A stretch of DNA of 64,000 nt. It comes from an uncultured Holophagaceae bacterium (GTDB lineage Bacteria; Acidobacteriota; Holophagae; Holophagales; Holophagaceae). A program made the translations under genes and the position numbers. Each line of letters opens with the position of its first letter. Within the stretch, counting starts at the first letter, position 1. The stretch lies in the NCBI GenBank assembly GCA_903884655.1, contig CAISFO010000060.1, positions 186,001 through 250,000 on the forward strand. Direction: 5' to 3'. Under the pieces are notes generated by a model. The model had not been told where the DNA came from. It did not search any database and saw nothing but the letters and a program-made list of their open reading frames with translations. This document shows, piece by piece, positions 41,718 through 55,546 of this stretch.

Positions 41718-42902
41718 TCAGGTCCCCTCGAACAGCCGCAGGGTCTCGTCGAGTTTGCGCAGGATGCCCAGGATCTTGAAGGGCTCCACCACGAGGTAGT
41801 CCACGGCGCCAACGGCCACGGCCCGGTTGCGCTTCAGGCCCTCATCCTCATCGGTCCCCGCGACCAGCACAGGCACCGGGCAGCCTTCCTGCTCGATGAG
41901 CTGGCGGGACAACTCGAGCGGACTGGCCAGCCGAAGCTGGTTGTGGACCAGCACCAGGCGGGTTCGGCCCCAGTTGTCCTCTCCGGCGCCGATGTCCTTG
42001 AGTTGGGCCTTCACCGGTCCCTTGATGTGGTCCAGCATGGCCAGGCCGAACTTCCGGCTCAGGGCCTCGCCCAGGCGGTGGGCGAACTCCTCCTTCTCCG
42101 TGAGCAGCAGAATCAAGGGGTCCCGGTCCACCAGCACCTTCACCGTGGGCAGGGCCGAAGCCCGGTTGATGCGCGCCGTGGCCTCCTGGAATCCACGGGG
42201 CGAGAACGCTTCCCTGTCCTGCTGGGCCTGGAGGGTCTGCTGGTCATGGATCCAGGAGCGGTACTGGTCCAGCACCTTGGTGTCGGCCTGCTTGGTGAAG
42301 CGCAGACCCACCAGGTTGTCGCCGAAGTAGGCCACCGTGGTGGAGGCACTGAGCCGCAGCCCTCCATCCAGGGCCACATCCAGCATGGACTCCTCGCCCA
42401 TTCGCAGCAGTTCCCGAACATCCTGCTTGGAGTTCCGCAGGACGAGCTCGAGGCCCTCCTCGCCGAAGCTCTGCACCGTGCCGTCGATGATGGCGTTCCG
42501 CGCATTGGTGAACGTAGCCGCATGGACCTGGGCGACCCCCCGATCGGGGATGAAGTCGGCCAGGCGATGCAGGTCCGAGCGGCGCAGCACCCGGGGGATG
42601 GTGGCCAGACAGGTCTCCACGCCCTCCAGCATCTCGTGGCCCGCGTGGGCGACCACGCATTCGTATTCCAGGCCCCGGTCCTTGAGCTTCAAGGCCAGGT
42701 TGTCCCCGGGCTTCATCCCCCAGGCCCCGATGTCCTCGAAGGGCATGCGGAAGGCCATGCGCTCGCCATCCTCAGTGAGGATCGGGTAGGCGGACCGGTG
42801 AGATTTATAGGCCACCTCCAGTCGATCACCGGCCAGGCAAAGGCGCTGCAGCGCCATGCGGATGCCGGTGGCGTCTTCCAGAAGCGCCGAGGACTTGGCC
42901 AT
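41718..42902 (-). CDS. Signalling protein with a degenerate receiver-like C-terminal domain
   Basis: A 394-residue cytoplasmic protein. The first ~240 residues resemble no family I can name, though the pattern of two beta-rich segments recalls YcgR/PilZ-type proteins. From about residue 260 it has receiver-like features (VKVLVDRDPLILLLTEKEEFAHRLGEAL, VPVLVAGTDEDEGLKRNRAVAVGAVDYLVVEPF). The phospho-acceptor position reads VLVHNQL (His for Asp) and the KP switch reads EP, so it is probably a pseudo-receiver. ATG 42902 has GGAGGG at good spacing; GTG 42911 would overlap the kinase stop. It lies immediately downstream of a hybrid histidine kinase and likely acts with it. Confidence 0.65.
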   Translation of the reverse strand: MAKSSALLEDATGIRMALQRLCLAGDRLEVAYKSHRSAYPILTEDGERMAFRMPFEDIGAWGMKPGDNLALKLKDRGLEYECVVAHAGHEMLEGVETCLATIPRVLRRSDLHRLADFIPDRGVAQVHAATFTNARNAIIDGTVQSFGEEGLELVLRNSKQDVRELLRMGEESMLDVALDGGLRLSASTTVAYFGDNLVGLRFTKQADTKVLDQYRSWIHDQQTLQAQQDREAFSPRGFQEATARINRASALPTVKVLVDRDPLILLLTEKEEFAHRLGEALSRKFGLAMLDHIKGPVKAQLKDIGAGEDNWGRTRLVLVHNQLRLASPLELSRQLIEQEGCPVPVLVAGTDEDEGLKRNRAVAVGAVDYLVVEPFKILGILRKLDETLRLFEGT

Positions 42903-42903
42903 G

Positions 42904-45303
<2,400 letters not shown>

Positions 45304-45403
45304 GCCCCCCCTTCTTCGGCAGGGTCCTTCCGGAGCGTGAAAAAAGATTTCTTGTTTTTTTCGCTTTTTGAACCATTCTGGAAATATCCCTCTGGAGGAC
45401 CCC

Positions 45404-46462
<1,059 letters not shown>

Positions 46463-46516
46463 GCTTCAACTCCATTCCTACCCATTCCCCTGCGCGCCCT
46501 TGGAAGGGGTCGGCAG

Positions 46517-46551
46517 ACGGCGGCGGTCCCCACAGGTCGCCGCCGTTTTTC
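46517..46551 (+). terminator. Intrinsic terminator of recA
   Basis: Arms CGGCGGCG (46518-46525) and CGCCGCCG (46538-46545) with a 12-base loop, followed by five Ts, 55 bases after the recA stop. Confidence 0.93.
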
Positions 46552-46579
46552 TGGATGGTTCCCTGGCTTAAAGGCTTGG

Positions 46580-46815
46580 CTGGTCGCGGAAGGCGCGGAA
46601 ACAGCGCGGAAGACACAGAAATCCTTAGGACCTCCACGCAATGAGCAGGAGCTCAGTCGGGAGGACTGGGTCGCGTCTCAGGCGGCGCGGTCTGGGCACC
46701 CATGGAATCACCTCCAGAATCGCTGAAAACCCACTCAGGCGGGCCCACCATGCGGTGAGGGCTGCACTCTTCTGTGTTTTCTCTGGAATTCCGCGTCTTC
46801 CGCGGCCAGCGCTTG
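46580..46815. repeat. Intergenic element with ~41-bp terminal inverted repeats (TTCCGCG family)
   Basis: This fills most of the 363-base gap between convergent genes (46463-46825) and holds no supported gene. The left arm 46580-46620 and right arm 46770-46810 are inverted copies at about 32 of 41 positions. Each is made of two or three TTCCGCG-type units between GACCAG and TTCTGTG. The ~150 bases between are unrelated. A related copy lies at 41609-41706. Short length, inverted ends and no ORF suggest a MITE- or BIME-like repeat. Confidence 0.7.
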
Positions 46816-46825
46816 CCACTGTTCC

Positions 46826-48061
46826 CTACTCGGGATCCTGCACACCCAGCCCAGCGCCCTGCAGGTGGCGCGGGAGGGGCATGGAACCTTGGATCCCTTG
46901 GCCATTCGGGGGTGGGATGGAACCGGGCCTGGCCACCGCCCGTCGTTCCTTGGCGGGGGTCTGGAGGGTCTTCATCTGCTCGGCGGTGGCGAAACACTCC
47001 AGCCGTGACAGCTGTTCCGCACTGGGGAAGCCCTCATAGCGCACCCGTCGGGGGCCCCAGATGGCCACGGCTTCGCCTCGGATCTCGTGGATGCGAGGCA
47101 GGGTCTGGCGCGTGAAGATCCCCAGGGCTTCGCCCGCCGAATTGGAGAAGGCCACCAGGTCCGTTTCCGGCAACAGCACCGGAGCGCCCTCGGTCCACTG
47201 GGCCACCGTGAGGGGCTTGCCCTGGCTGTTCTTGAGCATGGCCACGCCCGCGGGGCGCCCCAGGGCCGGGTCGAGGTCCTGCTCCTGCTGACGCAAGGCT
47301 GCAATGAGGTCCAGGTGCTTCAGTTCCCGCTGAGGGGAGGACATGGGGTGCGGCTCCTGGAGACGGGCCGTCATCAGTTGGTCGCCCACCCGCTCGATGA
47401 CCGCCACCTGCAGAGGCTTCCCGCCGGCCTGGATACAGCGCCCCACTTCCTCCATGAGCTTGGGCAGCAGGATCTGGGGCACCGCCAGCAGCGTGTCCGC
47501 AGCGGGAATGGCCAGGAAGGGGTGCTGATCCTTGAAGAGGCCTTCCCACACTTCGGGCAGCAGCAGGCGCGCGGCGTCCAGCCCATCCCGCCAGGGGCTG
47601 CGGTAGGCCCCGGAGGGCTGCCGCTCGAAGGCCTCTTCGCTGCGGTGGCGCAGGTGGTCCAGCGCCCGTTCCAGGACCTCCTCAGCGGACTGATCCCAGA
47701 GCGTCAACCAGGGGGTGGGCATCACCGCCGCCCCCACGCGGATGCGCTGGCTCAGGCCGTCGATGAAGCCGCGGCTCCAGCGTCCCTCCCGCTCGGCGAC
47801 CCAGGCAGGGACCAATTCCGGAAGCAGATGGTCCTGGGCCTCGCTCCAGGGCTCCGGCAAGGGCAACCCCTGAGCCTGCAGCTGGGCCATGGCGTCCACC
47901 CAGGCTTCCCGTTCTGCGACCTTGCGATGGGCCTCGAACCCGGGCCTCAGCGCCGCCAGCCCCGGCAGGTCCTCCGGCAGACCCCGGGCCTCCAGCAGGG
48001 TTGCCAGACCCGGCAGGGGCGCCTCGTCGGCGCGGGAAAGGAATCGATCAAAAAAGCCCAT
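46826..48061 (-). CDS. Protein of unknown function
   Basis: A 411-residue soluble protein starting MGFFDRFLSRADEAP at 48061. The longer frame to 48202 overlaps moaA and is rejected. The middle part (LLLPEVWEGLFKDQHPFLAIPAADTLLAVPQILLPKLMEEVGRCI) slightly recalls DUF1444/YtpQ-type proteins. The later part (PVLLPETDLVAFSNSAGEALGIFTRQTLPRIHEI) looks like a second globular domain, and the last ~40 residues are low-complexity. No enzymatic motif is evident. It diverges from moaA. Confidence 0.65.
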   Translation of the reverse strand: MGFFDRFLSRADEAPLPGLATLLEARGLPEDLPGLAALRPGFEAHRKVAEREAWVDAMAQLQAQGLPLPEPWSEAQDHLLPELVPAWVAEREGRWSRGFIDGLSQRIRVGAAVMPTPWLTLWDQSAEEVLERALDHLRHRSEEAFERQPSGAYRSPWRDGLDAARLLLPEVWEGLFKDQHPFLAIPAADTLLAVPQILLPKLMEEVGRCIQAGGKPLQVAVIERVGDQLMTARLQEPHPMSSPQRELKHLDLIAALRQQEQDLDPALGRPAGVAMLKNSQGKPLTVAQWTEGAPVLLPETDLVAFSNSAGEALGIFTRQTLPRIHEIRGEAVAIWGPRRVRYEGFPSAEQLSRLECFATAEQMKTLQTPAKERRAVARPGSIPPPNGQGIQGSMPLPRHLQGAGLGVQDPE

Positions 48062-48122
48062 ATCTCTGTATCCACCCAAACAATCCATTGTGACCGCTCG
48101 GGGCGAATTATGCTTGTTGGAT

Positions 48123-49127
48123 ATGGAAGTCCTCGACACCCTGGGCCGCCCCCTCAAGGCGCTGCGCATCTCGGTCACCGACCGGTGCAACTTCCGCTGC
48201 ACCTACTGCATGCCCCGGGAGGTCTTCGGGGAGGACTATCCCTACCTGCCCCGGACGGCCCTGCTGACCTTCGAGGAGACCACGCGCCTGGTCCGCATCT
48301 TCGCCGGCCTGGGCGTTTCCAAGGTCCGATTCACCGGGGGTGAGCCCCTGCTCCGCCGCAAGTTGCCGGCCCTGGCGCAGATGGTGGCTGCCGTGCCCGG
48401 CATCGAGGACCTGGCTCTGACCACCAACGGCGTCCTCCTGCCGGAGCTGGCGCCAGCCCTGCGGACCGCCGGCGTGAAGCGTCTCACCGTTAGCCTGGAT
48501 ACCCTGCGGCCGGAGAGGTTCCGGACCCTCAGTGACACGGACCTGCCCCTCTCCCGGGTGCTGGATGGCATCAGCGCTGCCAGTTCGGCGGGTTTCGGTC
48601 CGATCAAGCTCAACTGCGTCCTTCAGCGGGGAGTGAACGGGGACGAGATCCTCGACCTCGCCGCCTTCGCCCGGGACCAAGGCCATACCTTGCGCTTCAT
48701 CGAGTTCATGGACGTGGGCACGACCAATGGCTGGCGCCTGGAGGCCGTGATCCCCTCCGCCGAAGTCCAGCGGATCCTCCACGCCCGGTGGCCGCTGGAG
48801 CCCCTGGCCACCTCCCCGGATGCCGTGGCGCGCCAGTGGCGCTACACCGACGGGAAAGGCGAAGTAGGGCTCATCTCGTCGGTGACCGCCCCCTTCTGCC
48901 GCGACTGCGACCGGGCCAGGTTGTCGGCCGACGGCCACCTGTACACTTGCCTGTTCGCCAGCGGCGGCCTGGACCTCAAGGCCTTCCTCCGCGGCGGGCA
49001 CAGCGATGCCGACCTCACTGCCCTGTTGGCTTCCCACTGGAAGCGCCGGGAGGACCGCTACTCGGAGCTCCGGCGTGCCGACACCCAGGGCCTGCCCCGC
49101 GTGGAGATGTCGCACATCGGCGGGTGA
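48123..49127 (+). CDS. moaA: GTP 3',8-cyclase (MoaA), molybdenum cofactor biosynthesis
   Basis: A 334-residue radical SAM enzyme. The first [4Fe-4S] motif is CNFRCTYC in LRISVTDRCNFRCTYCMPREVF. FTGGEPLLRR binds SAM, LALTTNGVLL and RLTVSLDTLRPERF are typical, and NCVLQRGVN follows. The second cluster Cys are in PFCRDCDRARLSADGHLYTCLF. It converts GTP to 3',8-cyclo-GTP in molybdopterin synthesis. The usual C-terminal GG is present (SHIGG). No other moa gene is in the window, though a ThiF/MoeB-like protein is at 23 kb. Confidence 0.96.
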   Translation: MEVLDTLGRPLKALRISVTDRCNFRCTYCMPREVFGEDYPYLPRTALLTFEETTRLVRIFAGLGVSKVRFTGGEPLLRRKLPALAQMVAAVPGIEDLALTTNGVLLPELAPALRTAGVKRLTVSLDTLRPERFRTLSDTDLPLSRVLDGISAASSAGFGPIKLNCVLQRGVNGDEILDLAAFARDQGHTLRFIEFMDVGTTNGWRLEAVIPSAEVQRILHARWPLEPLATSPDAVARQWRYTDGKGEVGLISSVTAPFCRDCDRARLSADGHLYTCLFASGGLDLKAFLRGGHSDADLTALLASHWKRREDRYSELRRADTQGLPRVEMSHIGG

Positions 49128-49210
49128 CCCGACCGCCGGACCTCCTGTCGGGCCCGAATGCCCCCCGGGGTGGCGTGGAGTGCCGACCTCCCGCGCGCTG
49201 CGTCGAAAGC

Positions 49211-49468
49211 CTATTTCCGAACCGGTTTCCTTCCCTTTCTGGCTGCCAGGTCCTTGGCGAGTGCCTCCCGGGTGTCCTCGCTGACGATGCCGATGACGCC
49301 GGTACCGTTGACGGGCGGGGAGACCACGTCCTCGGGTCTCGATGGCCGCTGGACCTGCACCGGCTTGGCCTCCTGGACCAGCCGGAACTGGGTGGTCAGG
49401 GCCCAGGCCAGTCCCGCCAGGAGCCCTCCCCAGACTAGACATAGGAACAGGATGTCCCGACGACGCAT
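49211..49468 (-). CDS. Small membrane-anchored protein of unknown function
   Basis: An 85-residue protein with one N-terminal transmembrane segment (ILFLCLVWGGLLAGLAWALTT) and a short soluble tail ending in a basic run (LAARKGRKPVRK). GGGAG five bases before ATG 49468 supports the start. It lies between convergent moaA and the downstream DAHP synthase gene, on the same strand as the latter. Confidence 0.5.
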   Translation of the reverse strand: MRRRDILFLCLVWGGLLAGLAWALTTQFRLVQEAKPVQVQRPSRPEDVVSPPVNGTGVIGIVSEDTREALAKDLAARKGRKPVRK

Positions 49469-49562
49469 CTGCACTCCCGGCCATGCCCTATCGCGATGCC
49501 CCGGGGAACGGTGACGATCCCCAACCATCATCCCATCGGCACCGCACACGCCAGGCTGAACC

Positions 49563-50894
<1,332 letters not shown>

Positions 50895-50911
50895 GGTGAT
50901 CGCCTCCGGGC

Positions 50912-52018
50912 TCATCGCAGCCCCTCTGTCACTGCTTGCGGGTAGCTGCCCAGCACCTTCAGGGAGGCGCAGGCATGTTGAAGTTCTCCGAGGGCCTCGG
51001 CCAGCAGGGCATCCTCGGTGTGGCCTTCCACGTCCAGGAAGAAGGCGTATTCCCAGAGTTTCTTCCGCGTGGGATGGCTCTGGATGTGGCTCAGGCTCAG
51101 GCCGCGGCGGGCCAGGGGTTCCAGCAGGCGCAGGAGCGCGCCGGGACCGTCCTGGGCCATGGCCAGAAGGGTGGTGCGGTCCCGGCCGGTGGGTTCCGCG
51201 GAGGCCTGCCCCAGGACCACGAAGCGGGTGGCGTTGGCGGCCAGATCCTGGATCCGGGTCTCGGCCACCCGGAGGCCGAACAGCGCGGCGGCCAGTTCGG
51301 AGGCCACGGCCGCGCCCTCGCCATCCTCCCGGGCCAGCCGCGCGGCTTCCGACGTGGAAGCAGCCTCGATGCGATCCGCCAGAGGCAGATGGGCCTCCAG
51401 CCAGCGGCGGCACTGGCCCAGACCCTGGGCGTGCGAATAGACCCGACGCACTCCGCCGAGATCGAGGCCAGGGCGGAGCAGCAGGGCCTGGTCCACGGGC
51501 AGCAGGATTTCCGCGCAGATGCGCAAGGGACTGTCCAGGAAGGCGTCGAGGGTGGAGTCCACGGCCCCGTCGGTGGCGTGTTCCACGGGCACCACCCCGT
51601 AGTCGGCGCGGCCCCGCTCCACGGCCTGGAACACGGCCTGGATGGTGCTCTGCGGAAGGGCCTGGCTGGACCCTCCGAACTGGTGGCGGGCCGCCAGGTG
51701 GGAGAAGCTGCTTTCGGGGCCGAGGAAGGCCACCCGCAGGGGCTTCTCCAGGCTGAGACAGGCACTCATGATCTCCTGGAAGATGGTGCGGACCGCAGGC
51801 GTTGGAAACGGGCCGCCGTTGGCCGCCTCCAGGCGGGCCAGCACTTCCCGCTCCCGTTTGGGAACATGGAAGGCCGACTCCGGAGCGGCTTCCGACTTCA
51901 GGCGTCCCACCTCGGCCGCCAAGCCGGCCCGGCGGTTGAGGAGGGCCAACACCTGGTCGTCCACGGCATCGATGGCCTGGCGCAGGCTGGCGAGAGAGGT
52001 TGGTTCAGGCTGGGTCAT
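50912..52018 (-). CDS. pheA: Bifunctional chorismate mutase / prephenate dehydratase
   Basis: A 368-residue P-protein. The AroQ-type mutase (about 10-90: LRQAIDAVDDQVLALLNRRAGLAAEVGRLK, KREREVLARLEAANGGP) is followed by the dehydratase with RVAFLGPESSFSHLAARHQFG, GVVPVEHATDGAVDSTLDAFL, YSHAQGLGQCRRWL, and NATRFVVLG (the TRF motif). The ACT regulatory domain has LLAMAQDGPGALLRLLEPLARRGLSLSHIQSHPTR, with GALL and ESRP-like SHPTR. It makes phenylpyruvate from chorismate and is expected to be inhibited by Phe through the ACT domain. ATG 52018 follows AGGA; transcription also appears Phe-controlled by the upstream attenuator. Confidence 0.96.
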   Translation of the reverse strand: MTQPEPTSLASLRQAIDAVDDQVLALLNRRAGLAAEVGRLKSEAAPESAFHVPKREREVLARLEAANGGPFPTPAVRTIFQEIMSACLSLEKPLRVAFLGPESSFSHLAARHQFGGSSQALPQSTIQAVFQAVERGRADYGVVPVEHATDGAVDSTLDAFLDSPLRICAEILLPVDQALLLRPGLDLGGVRRVYSHAQGLGQCRRWLEAHLPLADRIEAASTSEAARLAREDGEGAAVASELAAALFGLRVAETRIQDLAANATRFVVLGQASAEPTGRDRTTLLAMAQDGPGALLRLLEPLARRGLSLSHIQSHPTRKKLWEYAFFLDVEGHTEDALLAEALGELQHACASLKVLGSYPQAVTEGLR

Positions 52019-52034
52019 GGGCAGTCCTGACAAG

Positions 52035-52065
52035 AAAAAACCCCCGAGCGGTGAGGTCTCGGGGG
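52035..52065 (-). terminator. Attenuator (intrinsic terminator) in the pheA leader
   Basis: On the minus strand, arms CCCCCGAG and CTCGGGGG (52058-52065 and 52041-52048) enclose a nine-base loop and are followed by six Ts, 16 bases before the pheA start. The terminator loop and 3' arm (CTCACC, CCGCTC) can instead pair with GGTGAGCGG in the end of the leader peptide coding region (around 52097-52105), giving an antiterminator. This is the geometry of amino-acid attenuation. Confidence 0.85.
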
Positions 52066-52087
52066 CAATGGCGATGGCGGTTCGAAT

Positions 52088-52156
52088 CTAGTGGCCGCTC
52101 ACCCTCGCACCCTGGGTGCGAAAGCTAAAGGCGAAAAAGCGGCGGGACGTCGACAT
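52088..52156 (-). CDS. pheL: Phenylalanine leader peptide (PheL-like)
   Basis: A 22-codon frame begins MSTSRRFFAFSFRTQG and ends just before the pheA attenuator; four of six consecutive codons 7-12 are Phe (FFAFSF). Directly after the Phe codons lies the self-complementary CGCACCC/GGGTGCG (52107-52121), a candidate pause hairpin. Ribosome stalling at the Phe codons when charged tRNA-Phe is short would favour the antiterminator and allow pheA-DAHP synthase expression. The ribosome site is weak (AAGGTG at a long distance), which is the main reservation. Confidence 0.8.
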   Translation of the reverse strand: MSTSRRFFAFSFRTQGARVSGH

Positions 52157-52240
52157 GGCGGTCTAGACACCTTGCCCGAAGCGACCGGGATCCGCAAGAG
52201 CCAACCGCAGTTCCCGGCTTGTCAGCCGTGGGCTTCGCGT

Positions 52241-52687
52241 TCAGGACCCGAGATGGGTCATCACTTCCGCCAGGCAGGCGGCCCAGACCTCATCCGGCGT
52301 CTCCTCCAGGAAGAACTCCACCGCATGGCCGCAGGGCCGGGCTTCGGGATGGGCAGACCAGGCCTCGAAGAGGGCATCCAGGGGGGCGGCGTTCAGGGGG
52401 TTGTGGCGGAACTTGTGGGCCTTGCGGACGCGATCCGGCTCGGGGCCCCGCAGGCAGACCCCCTCCCGCCGGGTCGCCACGAAGGTGAAGGCCTGGACCC
52501 ACTTGCCCTCCATGAGCTGATTGAAGTGGAAGTAGCCCCCGTGGTGGCTCCGCGAACAGTCGAAGAGACGGTGATTTCCCTTCCACATGGCGGTCCACTG
52601 GGTAAGGATGACGGCCAGGCGGGCCCGCTCCGAGGTGTGTTTCAGGCAACTCTGGGCATAGGGCAGGAAGTCTTCTAGCAGGTCCAA
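52241..52687 (-). CDS. Conserved protein of unknown function
   Basis: About 148 residues from a TTG with GGAG eight bases upstream (a GTG at 52711 is the alternative; the frame further upstream is antisense to the kinase gene). The sequence LDLLEDFLPYAQSCLKHTSERARLAVILTQWTAMWKGNHRLFDCSRSHHGGYFHF has conserved-looking His and Trp residues and no membrane segment or signal peptide. It ends DEVWAACLAEVMTHLGS. No family was recognised. It is divergent from the CHASE-domain kinase and upstream of the phe operon. Confidence 0.55.
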   Translation of the reverse strand: MDLLEDFLPYAQSCLKHTSERARLAVILTQWTAMWKGNHRLFDCSRSHHGGYFHFNQLMEGKWVQAFTFVATRREGVCLRGPEPDRVRKAHKFRHNPLNAAPLDALFEAWSAHPEARPCGHAVEFFLEETPDEVWAACLAEVMTHLGS

Positions 52688-52772
52688 TGCAATCTCTCCG
52701 CGACACTTCACCCTAGCAGTGAACAGCAGGAGTCCTTCCCACATCCAAACCTGAGAACCCAAAGCCGCTACC

Positions 52773-55406
<2,634 letters not shown>

Positions 55407-55546
55407 CGATTCAGACTTTTAAAAAGCGAGCTAAGTCCTTTCGCTACAAGTGTCCTGTGCCAAGAATCACAACTGCTCGCATTTGGGTTTTTCGACACAT
55501 AAATAAGGGCCGGGACACCGCATGCTGATCGGATCTGGAGGCATTC

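Noticed and set aside
45340..45403. Possible LexA/SOS box upstream of recA
   Set aside because: The AT-rich tract has no GAAC-N4-GTTC or CTG-N10-CAG type palindrome that I could recognise.
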